Source: Streptomyces triculaminicus
GTDB lineage: Bacteria > Actinomycetota > Actinomycetes > Streptomycetales > Streptomycetaceae
Length of the DNA: 64,000 nt
Reading direction: 5' to 3'
Assembly (NCBI RefSeq): GCF_017349075.1
Contig: NZ_JAFMOF010000004.1
Coordinates: forward strand, 1,054,001 to 1,118,000
Notes under the pieces: model-generated
What the model was told of the DNA's origin: nothing
Seen by the model: the letters and a program-made list of their open reading frames with translations, nothing else
Databases searched by the model: none
Shown: in pieces, positions 27,448 to 35,160 of the stretch
How the letters are laid out: each line of letters begins with the position of its first letter
How positions within the stretch are numbered: the first letter of the stretch is position 1
Translations under genes and position numbers: made by a program

Positions 27448-29022
27448 TCAGGTCCGTGGGAGGAACCACCGCCGCAGGTAGTCCTCCAGCGCCTGCCGGT
27501 CGCCGAGCCGTGCCCGCAGCCCGATGTGCCCGTCGGGCCGTACGAGCAGCATCGTGTCCCGGGGCAGCGCGCCGTCCTCGAGCTGCCCGGGCCGCAGGAC
27601 GCAGACCTCGGCCGGGATCGCGTACCGGCCGATCAGCCGGCTCAGGGGGGCGAACTGCTGGTCGTTGCCGATCGCGTCGCCTGCGCCGACGATCAGCAGC
27701 GTCCACCGGTCGTACGCCAGCAGGTCGTGCGTCCCGCCCCGCTTGCCGCCCTCGCCGACCGGGAGGTCGGGCAGCCGGTCGCCGGCGCGCAGGGAGCCCC
27801 GGCCGCCCTTGTCGGTGGACAGCTCACTGGCGCGGTGGTGCCGGGGGAGCTCGCTGAGCAGCGCCCGTCCGCGCCGGCTGAACCGCTCGCTGCCCATCAG
27901 CACCGGTCCCAGGAGCCGCATGGCGGCCAGCGTGAGCGGGGACGGCGGCAGCTCCAGCAGATTGCGCCGCATCTGCCGCATGATCTCCTGGGCGGTGTGC
28001 CGCTGTTCGGCGGAGTAGGTGTCGAGGAGCGCGTCGACGGCCCAGCCGTGGTGGACGGCCGCCAGCTTCCAGGCGAGGTTGTGCGCGCCCCGGAAGCCGG
28101 TGTTGAGCCCGCGGCCGCCCACCGGCGCCCACATGTGGGCGCTGTCGCCGGCGAGCAGGGCCGGGCCCTGGCGCAGGGAGGCGGCGATGCGGTCGTGGAA
28201 GCGGGCCCGGTTCAGCCATCGCGGGTCGGTGGGCACCAGGCGGGTGTCCGGGTCGTGCGCGGCCCGGGCCACCAGGTCGCGCATCTCGGCGGCGTCCGGG
28301 GGGTCCACGCGCGCGGGGTCGGGGTCCTGGCAGAAGCTGAAGAAGCGGTAGCCGCCGCCGGGGCGGGGCGAGGCGATGAGGCACACGCGGCGCTCGATGA
28401 AGAAGTAGGTGACGTCCGGGGCGACGGGGTACTTCCACTCGGGCACGGCGTTGATCTGCAGGGCCTGCAGGTCGGCGCGGCGCTCACCCTCGAAGGCGAT
28501 GCCCAGCGTCTTGCGGACGAGGCTGTGCGCGCCCTCGCAGCCCACGACCCAGCGGCAGCCGATCGTGCGCGAGCGGCCGTCGGGGCCGCGTACGTCCACC
28601 TCGGCGCCGCCGGCGCCCGGCCGGACGGCCACCGCCTCGGTCTCCCAGCACACCTCGGTGCCCAGTTCGGCCAGTCGCTCGGCCAGCAGGCTCTCCATGG
28701 CGGTCTGTTCGATGCCCAGCGGCCGGGGGAAGGGCGTGTGCTCCATGGCGTTCTCGTGGCCGCCGATACGGCGCCCCTGGACGTACATCTCGGCCCGGCG
28801 CAGGGGCAGTCCGCTGTCCGTGAACCGGTCGGCGCAGCCGAGGTCGCGCAGGATCTCCAGCGCCCGCTGCCAGATGACGCTGGCCCGCACTTCCCGCTGG
28901 GTGCCGGGTTTCCTGTCGACGACGGTCACGGCCAGCCCGTGCTGCCGCAGCGCGACGGCGAGGGCGAGGCCGGTGGGTCCGCCGCCGATGATCAGGACAT
29001 CCGGGCCGGTGTCGTCGCTCAT
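27448..29022 (-). CDS. FAD-dependent aromatic hydroxylase, indolocarbazole tailoring candidate
   Basis: The 524-aa PHBH-fold monooxygenase begins MSDDTGPDVLIIGGGPTGLAL and contains GCRWVVGCEGAHSLVRK and a GDSAHMWAPVGGRGLN FAD site (about residue 290). The start ATG at 29022 follows GGGGGAC. It is clearly paralogous to the next gene upstream (29105-30630); about half of the visible residues in aligned blocks are identical, so they arose by duplication. In BE-54017 and cladoniamide pathways two such flavoproteins (X1 and X2) oxidise and rearrange the indolocarbazole to an indolotryptoline, so a similar role is plausible. Simple ring hydroxylation is the alternative. Confidence 0.88.
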   Translation of the reverse strand: MSDDTGPDVLIIGGGPTGLALAVALRQHGLAVTVVDRKPGTQREVRASVIWQRALEILRDLGCADRFTDSGLPLRRAEMYVQGRRIGGHENAMEHTPFPRPLGIEQTAMESLLAERLAELGTEVCWETEAVAVRPGAGGAEVDVRGPDGRSRTIGCRWVVGCEGAHSLVRKTLGIAFEGERRADLQALQINAVPEWKYPVAPDVTYFFIERRVCLIASPRPGGGYRFFSFCQDPDPARVDPPDAAEMRDLVARAAHDPDTRLVPTDPRWLNRARFHDRIAASLRQGPALLAGDSAHMWAPVGGRGLNTGFRGAHNLAWKLAAVHHGWAVDALLDTYSAEQRHTAQEIMRQMRRNLLELPPSPLTLAAMRLLGPVLMGSERFSRRGRALLSELPRHHRASELSTDKGGRGSLRAGDRLPDLPVGEGGKRGGTHDLLAYDRWTLLIVGAGDAIGNDQQFAPLSRLIGRYAIPAEVCVLRPGQLEDGALPRDTMLLVRPDGHIGLRARLGDRQALEDYLRRWFLPRT

Positions 29023-29037
29023 GTCGTCCCCCCGTTT

Positions 29038-29073
29038 CCGCTTCATCCCCCTTTATGGTCCGGGATGAAGCGG
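29038..29073. promoter_or_regulatory. Perfect 12-bp inverted repeat upstream of the hydroxylase gene
   Basis: CCGCTTCATCCC (29038-29049) is mirrored exactly at 29062-29073 across a 12-bp AT-richer spacer. It lies just upstream of the ribosome-binding site and start at 29022. The TTCATCC/GGATGAA core looks like a regulator dyad; a hairpin in the leader is the alternative. Confidence 0.5.
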
Positions 29074-29082
29074 TGGGGGTTC

Positions 29083-29096
29083 AATAGGGGCCTATT
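29083..29096. promoter_or_regulatory. Second palindrome (AATAGG GG CCTATT) in the same gap
   Basis: Six-base arms flank GG in the gap between the two hydroxylase genes. Close to the upstream stop codon at 29105, it may be part of the promoter of the downstream gene. It is unusually AT-rich for this window. Confidence 0.35.
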
Positions 29097-29104
29097 CTCC
29101 GATA

Positions 29105-30630
29105 TTAGCTATCTAGTACGAACCACCGGCGCATGTACGCCTCCAGCTCCTCGAGGCGGTCGGTGCTGAGCGCGATGTGACGGTCGGGGCGTACGAGCAC
29201 CAGCGCCGCCGAGGGCAGCCGCCGCTCCATTCCGGGGTCCAGCCGCGGCCGGACGACCGCCACGGGCGTGGCATGACGTTCCGTCACGGCCCGCAGCCGG
29301 TCCTCGTCCAGCGGCGCCCCGGGGGCGGCCAGCAGCGTCCAGCGCCCGTACGACAGCAGCTCGTGCAGCCGGCGCCGGCGGCCCGCCACCATCACCGGCG
29401 GATCGGCCAGCCGGTCCCCCGCGCCACCCTCGGACAGGGCGCTCTCGCGGTGGTGCATGGCCAGGTCGCTGAGCATCGTGCGGATCCGCTCGGCGAACCG
29501 CTCACTGCCCATCAGGCGCGGCCCCGCCAGCCGCATTCCCCGGAGCGTCAGGGCGGTCGGCGGGAGCTCCAGCACGTTGTGCCGCATCTCCCGCATCACC
29601 TTGTGGGCGGTGAGCCGCTGTTCGGTGTCGTAGGTGTCGAGCAGCTCCTGCGGCGCCCGGCCGCGCAGCACCGCCGCGAGCTTCCAGGCGAGGTTGTGCG
29701 CGCCGCGCAGGCCGGTGTTGAGCCCGTGCCCGCCGATGGGCGCCCACAGATGGGCGCTGTCCCCGGCCAGCAGCGCGCGGCCGGAGCGCAACGAGGCGGC
29801 GACGCGGTCCTGGAAGCGGGCCCGGTTGGCCCACGGCGGATCCGTGGGCACCAGCCGCACGCCCGGGTCGTGCGCGGCCCGGGCGACCAGCTCCCGCATC
29901 TCCTCCAGCCCGGGCGGCCCGTCGAGGGCCGGGTCCGGGTCGGTGGTGAAGCAGAAGAAGCGGTACCCGCCGCCGGGCCGGGGGGAGACCCCGAGCGAGG
30001 CCCCGCGCTCCAGGAAGAAGTAGCTGCGGTCGCGGTGGTACGGATGCTTCCAGTCGGCCTCGGCGTTGAGCTGCACGCACTGCAGGTCGGGCCGCCGCTC
30101 GCCCTCGAACGCGATGCCGAGCTGTTTGCGCACCACGCTGTGCGCCCCCTCGCACCCCACGGCCCAGGCGCAGCGGACGGTGGAGACCCGCCCGTCCGGG
30201 TGTCGGAGATCGACCTCGGCCCTCTCGTCCCGGGTCCTGACCGCCAGCGCCTCGGTGGACCAGCGCACCTCGCCGCCCACGGCCGCCAGCCGCTCCCCCA
30301 GCAACCGCTCGACGGCGTCCTGCTCGATGGACAACGGATACGGGAAGGCCGTGCCCCCGCACCCCACCCCCATGCCGCCGACCCGTCGCCCCTCGGCGAA
30401 CACCTCCACCCGCCGCAGCGACACCCCTCCCCCACCATCTCCTCGGCGCACCCCAGGTCCCCAGCACCTCCAGGGCCCGCTGCCACACCACCCCCCGCGC
30501 GCGCCTCCCGCTTCCCCCGCGTCTCCTTCTCCACGACGGTCACGTCCACCCCGTACTGCCGCAGCCCGATCGCGAGCGCGAGCCCCGTCGGGCCCGCGCC
30601 TATGACCACGACGTCCCGGAAGTCCCTCAT
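29105..30630 (-). pseudogene. Second FAD-dependent aromatic hydroxylase, split by three G-run indels
   Basis: The N-terminus in one frame reads MRDFRDVVVIGAGPTGLALAI, the middle (VWQRALEVLG) in a second, and everything from VSLRRVEVFAEGRRVGG to the stop in a third. Aligned to the neighbouring paralogue, an intact protein is restored by removing one C at 30491-30496 and adding one at 30459-30462 and one at 30424-30427. Each correction turns the run into a run of five. The C-terminal 440 residues are uninterrupted, with GDSAHLWAPIGGHGLNT and the FAD site preserved. Such clustered homopolymer errors favour a sequencing artefact over decay. Role as for the paralogue: possible X1/X2-type indolocarbazole oxidation. 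Confidence 0.8.
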
Positions 30631-30704
30631 GGCTGTCTCCCCCCGCCGAGCGGCCCATGCCTTTCCTTCCACCTTGCCCTGGAACGCGGCGGACGGATAC
30701 GCGA

Positions 30705-30740
30705 ACGACAGAACCCCGGCCGGGGCCGGGGTTCTGTCGT
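30705..30740. terminator. Terminator between the MFS gene and the hydroxylase gene
   Basis: A 17-base arm (30705-30721) is mirrored at 30724-30740 with two bases between, so the real loop is a little larger. It lies just downstream of the MFS stop codon (minus strand), so exporter and hydroxylases are probably separate transcripts. Confidence 0.8.
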
Positions 30741-30772
30741 AGCCATGCGCCTCAGGGGCGACGCGGGGCCTT

Positions 30773-32236
30773 TCAGTCCTGCGCCTCCGCCGAGACCGGC
30801 TTCGGGATCAGGAAGGACGTCGCCAGGGCGGCGGCCATGATGGCCACGCCCGCGATCATGCCGGCGGTGTAGCCGGTGGACGAGGCGGGGTCGGCGGGCT
30901 GGGTGGCCGTCTTGACCGCGTAGAGGAGGGCGAAGCTCAGGCCCGCGCCGAGGTTGAAGGCGCCGGCGTTGAGGCCGGGCAGGAAGCCCGGGTTCTCCTT
31001 GGGGGACAGCACGATGCCCAGGCCGTTGAGGACGATGTTCGCCACGCCCGCGTAGGTGATGCCGACCAGCAGCGAGGCCACCAGGAGCAGGGCCCGCGAG
31101 TGGGCGGGGATGGTGAGGATCATCAGGACGACGGACGCCGCGGAGCCCACGAGCCCCAGCCGCAGCACGCGGCCGTAGCCGAAGGTGGCGGCGAGGCGGC
31201 CGGCGACCGGCCCCATGGCCAGGCCGGCCAGGGCGTACGGGGTGAGGGTCCACCACGCCGAGGCCTCAGCGGACAGACCCAGACCCGCCTGGACGTCCTG
31301 GGCCAGGGAGGGGATGAGGCCGTTCATGACGGCGAAGACGCCGGTCATGGTGAGCACGGTGGTCAGCAGGGTGGCCCAGGTCGCGCGCTGCTTGAGGTGG
31401 CGGGTGGCGACCAGCGGGTGGGCGCTGCGGTTCTCGGTGCGCCAGAACAGGGCGAAGGCGGCGACGGAGACGGCCGTCAGCGCGACGACCATCGACCAGC
31501 GGGCGGCGCCCAGCTTGCCGGCCTCGTTCAGGGCGATGAGCAGCGAGCCGACGGAGACCACGAGCAGGGCCACGCCGGGCCAGTCCATGCGGTCGGCGGC
31601 AGCGACCTTGGTCTCGGGCGTCAGGGTGGCGACCAGCAGGGTGGCGACGACGGCCACGACGGCCATCGCCCAGAAGACGGCCTGGAAGCCGTGGTTGTCC
31701 GCGAGGAAGCCGCCCGCGAGGGAGTCCACGCCGGCGACGCCGCCGTTGACGGCCGTGATCACTCCGAGCAGGGTGCCGTAGCGCTTGGGCTCGGTCACCT
31801 CGACCCGCAGCATGATCAGGCACAGCGGCACGGTGGGACCGGACGCGCCCTGCAGGATCCGGCCGGCGAACAGCATGGGCACGCTCTCCGCGAGCGCGGC
31901 GACGACGCAGCCGACGGCCATCAGGGTCAGCATGCCGACCAGCACCTTGCGGCGGCCGATGACGTCGCCGAGCCGGGGCAGGAACAGCGAGAACAGCGCC
32001 GCCGAGGTGAAGAAGGCGGTCTGGGTGAGCCCGATCTCGGCCGAGCTGGCGCCCAGGCTGTCCTCGATGCTCTTCAGCGCGGGGCTGAGCATGCTGGCGT
32101 TGAGCTGGAAGGCCACGCAGGCCGTGAGCAGTGCGGCGACGAGCACGCCCACCCGGACGGGTCGGCTGCCCGTCACATCGGCGGCGGGCAGGTCACCGGT
32201 GGCGCGCCCGGCGCGCTCGGTGGTGGAAACGTTCAT
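30773..32236 (-). CDS. MFS transporter, probable efflux pump of the cluster
   Basis: The 487-aa protein has about 14 hydrophobic segments. It carries the MFS loop motif LPRLGDVIGRRKVLVGM between TM2 and TM3, and GRILQGASGPTVPLCLIML, a drug:H+ antiporter-2-like motif. The start ATG at 32236 follows GGAGAT. Location at the end of the indolocarbazole genes and its family suggest metabolite export, but there is no direct link and its transcript ends in its own terminator. A terminator for the upstream tRNA lies between it and the tRNA. Confidence 0.85.
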   Translation of the reverse strand: MNVSTTERAGRATGDLPAADVTGSRPVRVGVLVAALLTACVAFQLNASMLSPALKSIEDSLGASSAEIGLTQTAFFTSAALFSLFLPRLGDVIGRRKVLVGMLTLMAVGCVVAALAESVPMLFAGRILQGASGPTVPLCLIMLRVEVTEPKRYGTLLGVITAVNGGVAGVDSLAGGFLADNHGFQAVFWAMAVVAVVATLLVATLTPETKVAAADRMDWPGVALLVVSVGSLLIALNEAGKLGAARWSMVVALTAVSVAAFALFWRTENRSAHPLVATRHLKQRATWATLLTTVLTMTGVFAVMNGLIPSLAQDVQAGLGLSAEASAWWTLTPYALAGLAMGPVAGRLAATFGYGRVLRLGLVGSAASVVLMILTIPAHSRALLLVASLLVGITYAGVANIVLNGLGIVLSPKENPGFLPGLNAGAFNLGAGLSFALLYAVKTATQPADPASSTGYTAGMIAGVAIMAAALATSFLIPKPVSAEAQD

Positions 32237-32271
32237 GCTTGGTGGATCTCCGCTTGGTTCTGCACACACAG

Positions 32272-32298
32272 AAAAACCCCAGCTCAGCTGGGGTTTTT
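32272..32298. terminator. Terminator following tRNA-Leu
   Basis: AAAAACCCCAGC, loop TCA, then GCTGGGGTTTTT. A 12-bp stem with A/T tracts on both sides is a strong bidirectional hairpin, placed right after the tRNA 3' end on the minus strand. Confidence 0.88.
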
Positions 32299-32304
32299 CG
32301 TTGT

Positions 32305-32388
32305 GTCCGAGGGGGGACTTGAACCCCCACGCCCGATAAAGGGCACTAGCACCTCAAGCTAGCGCGTCTGCCATTCCGCCACCCGGAC
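32305..32388 (-). tRNA. tRNA-Leu (anticodon GAG)
   Basis: The minus-strand 84-nt sequence folds as a cloverleaf. The seven-base acceptor pairs GTCCGGG with CTCGGAC (one G-T pair). The D-arm contains GGAATGGCAGACGC. The anticodon stem CTAGC/GCTAG encloses the loop TTGAGGT (anticodon GAG, Leu CUC/CUU). It has a long class II variable arm (TGCCC...GGGCG) and a GTTCAAG T-loop. The 3' CCA is not encoded. Confidence 0.95.
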
Positions 32389-32513
32389 CAGGTGTGTGTC
32401 TCTGCGGGGTGTTCCCCGCGGCGACATGGATAACTCTACCAAGGTTTCGGAGTGCCCTTCACCAGGCTTTTCGTCCGGGACGTAGGACCCGTTCACGGAC
32501 AGACCCGAGCATT

Positions 32514-32554
32514 CCGCCCGGTCCCGGCGCGCGCCGGGCGCCGGGACCGGGCGG
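32514..32554. terminator. Terminator downstream of the aldehyde dehydrogenase gene
   Basis: Perfect 17-bp arms (32514-32530, 32538-32554) with a 7-nt loop, starting 13 bases past the stop codon on the minus strand. Confidence 0.85.
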
Positions 32555-32566
32555 AGCGGCACCGGG

Positions 32567-34110
32567 TCAGGGCATCAGATGGTGGTCCGGGAAGTTGCCC
32601 GGCACCCGCTCGCCGGTCGCCGGGCCCTCGGTCACCGCCCTGACCAGCAGCTCGCCGCCGACGAAGGCGCCGCGCCAGGACGCGCCGAAGCCGCCGAAGA
32701 GCTCCTGCCGGTCGCCGCGCGAGCGCGGCACGCCGTGTCCGGTCTTGAAGGCGCGGATCTGCGGGGCCAGCCGCTCGTAGGCCGCCGGGTCGTCGCAGGA
32801 GAGGGTCGCCACGAGGGCGCCGTTGCTGGCGTTCATGGCGGCCAGCAGTTCGGCCTCGGTGTCCACGAGCACGATCGTGTCGACGGGCCCGAAGGGCTCG
32901 GCGTGGTGCAGGGGCGAGGAGGGAGGAGGGTTGAGGAGGGCCACGGGCGCCATGTACGCGCCGGTGTCCTGCCCCGGCAGGAAGCGGCCGGGGTCGAGTG
33001 CGCCCTGGTGCAGGGGGATCGCCCCGCGGTCGACGGCCTCGGCCACCTGGTCGGTCAGCTCCTCGGCCTTCGCCGCGTTGATCAGGGGCCCGAAGTCGAG
33101 CTCGGGCAGCGGTCCGGCCGGGTCCGCCACCGCCAGCGGATGGCCCAGGGTGACGGAGCGCACGGCGGGCAGGTAGTGCTCGAGGAAGTCGGCGAAGGCC
33201 GTGCGCTGGACGACGAAGCGCGGGTAGGCCGTGCAGCGCTGCTTCGCGTAGTCGAAGGTCTTGCGCAGCTGCGGGGCCAGCGCGTCCCAGTCGGTGAAGT
33301 TCCAGATTCCCCAGGTGTTGAGGCCCTCCTGCTCGAGGATGTGCCGCTTGCCGAGGTCGGCGACGGCCGTGGCGACCCGGGCACCGGTGTCCCGGCCACC
33401 CACGAAGGACACGCACCCGATCTCCGGGGCGCGCACGAGAGCCTCCGACAGCTCGCCGCCGCTGCCGCTCAGCAGCGTCACCGGCAGGCCCTCGCGGGCG
33501 GCGAGGGCGCTCGCCAGAGTCAGGCAGGCCAGGCCGCCGTCCGTGGGGGTCTTGGCGATGACCGCGTTGCCGGCCAGCGCCTGCACCAGCATCGCGTGGA
33601 CGAGGACGCTCATGGGGTAGTTCCAGCTGGCGATGTTGCTGACCGGGCCGGCCAGCGGAACACGGTCCGCCAGCATGTCGTCGATCCCGGCCGCGTACCA
33701 CCGCACGCCGTCGATCGCGCGGTCCACGTCCGCCCGGGCCAGCCGCCAGGGCTTGCCGATCTCCCAGACCAGCAGCAGGGCCAGCAGGTCGCGGTGTTCG
33801 GCGAGCGCGTCGAGGGCGGCGTTCACGCGGGCGGTGCGGTCGGCGAGGGGCACCTCGCGCCAGGCGCGGTGCTGGTCGAGGGAGGCGCGTACGGCCCGGT
33901 GGGCGGCGGCCGCGTCGAGGCGGGGCGGCCCGGCTATGGGGTCGCGTCGGCGGGGGTGGTGGCGGGGAGCGGGTCGCCGTCGGCGTGCCAGGCGCCGTTC
34001 CAGAGGTTGAGGACGCGTTCGTCGCGGAAGGCCTCGGGGGCGACGGCCAGGCAGCGCCGCCAGGCGGTCGCCCAGTCCGTGCCGGGCTTGAGGGTGAGGG
34101 TGGGTGCCAT
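32567..34110 (-). pseudogene. Aldehyde dehydrogenase family protein with one N-terminal frameshift
   Basis: The true start is ATG at 34108-34110 (MAPTLTLKPGTDWATAW), but the frame hits TAG after about 57 codons (near 33936). The rest, from AGPPRLDAAAAHRAVRAS to the C-terminus (about 450 residues), lies in the next frame. Adding one C to the run at 33938-33941 joins them exactly. The body keeps ALDH marks: NIASWNYPMSVLVHAM, SFVGGRDTG, LEQEGLN and a catalytic Cys probably in AKQRCTAYPRF. It would oxidise an unknown aldehyde with NAD(P)+. It is divergent from FdhD. Sequencing error is the simplest explanation. Confidence 0.8.
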
Positions 34111-34296
34111 GGGTCTTATCTCCGCTCTCGGTGCACGGTCGGGGCGGGGAATTGACGCTTCCTACCGAACGGTAGCCACCGGCGGCGGGCCGGGAAGGGC
34201 ACCCGCCGCCGATGAGGCCCACGTCACGTGAGAGCGTTCATGGCGAGACTGCCCACCACACTCGACTTGGTCGACTTCACTCCGGGACTGATCGCC

Positions 34297-35130
34297 ATGG
34301 GACGGGTCACCCAGCGCCGCCGCGTCATCCGCATCCGCGACGGGGCCGTCGGCACCCGGCCGGACACCCTCGTCGCCGAGGAGCCGCTGGAGATCCGGCT
34401 CAACGGCAAGCCCCTCGCCATCACCATGCGCACCCCCGGCGACGACTTCGCGCTCGCCGCGGGCTTCCTGGTCAGCGAGGGCGTGCTGGGCGCCGCCGAG
34501 GACCTCGCGAACATCGTCTACTGCGCGGGCGCCACCGACGACGGCTCGAACACCTACAACGTCGTCGACGTCCGCCTCGCACCCGGCGTGCCCGTCCCCG
34601 ACGTGGGCCTGGAGCGCAACGTCTACACCACCTCCTCCTGCGGCCTGTGCGGCAAGGCGAGCCTGGAGGCGGTACGCACCACCGCCCGCTGGCCCGTCGC
34701 CGACGGGCCGTCGCCCCTGCGGCTCGAGCCCGCCCTGCTCGCGGAGCTCCCCGGCCGGCTGCGCGAGGCGCAGCGCGTCTTCGACCGCACCGGCGGCCTG
34801 CACGGCGCCGCGCTCTTCACCGCCGACGGCGAACTCCTCGACGTCATGGAGGACGTGGGCCGGCACAACGCGGTCGACAAGCTCGTCGGACGGGCGCTGC
34901 GGGAGGGGCTGCTGCCGCTGTCCGGCACGATCCTGCTGGTGTCGGGGCGCGCCTCCTTCGAACTCGCCCAGAAGGCGGCCATGGCCGGGATTCCCGTGCT
35001 CGCGGCGGTGTCGGCGCCCTCGTCGCTGGCCGTCGACCTGGCCGTCGAGACGGGGATGACGCTGATCGGATTCCTGCGGGGCGCGTCGATGAACGTCTAC
35101 GCGGGCGAGGAGCGCGTCGTCCTGGACTGA
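34297..35130 (+). CDS. fdhD: Formate dehydrogenase accessory sulfurtransferase FdhD
   Basis: The 277-aa protein begins MGRVTQRRRVIRIRDG. It has the CxxC of SSCGLCGKASLEAV (residues about 109-121), which relays sulfur from a cysteine desulfurase to the molybdenum cofactor, and VGRHNAVDKLVGRAL and SGRASFELAQKAAMAG, all FdhD features. The ATG at 34297 is chosen by family convention; earlier in-frame GTG/ATG codons at 34228 and 34240 would add a 23- or 19-residue extension. No formate dehydrogenase gene is in the window, so its target lies elsewhere. Confidence 0.93.
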   Translation: MGRVTQRRRVIRIRDGAVGTRPDTLVAEEPLEIRLNGKPLAITMRTPGDDFALAAGFLVSEGVLGAAEDLANIVYCAGATDDGSNTYNVVDVRLAPGVPVPDVGLERNVYTTSSCGLCGKASLEAVRTTARWPVADGPSPLRLEPALLAELPGRLREAQRVFDRTGGLHGAALFTADGELLDVMEDVGRHNAVDKLVGRALREGLLPLSGTILLVSGRASFELAQKAAMAGIPVLAAVSAPSSLAVDLAVETGMTLIGFLRGASMNVYAGEERVVLD

Positions 35131-35160
35131 GGGCTGCCGTGAGCCCCCTGACCCACGCGC

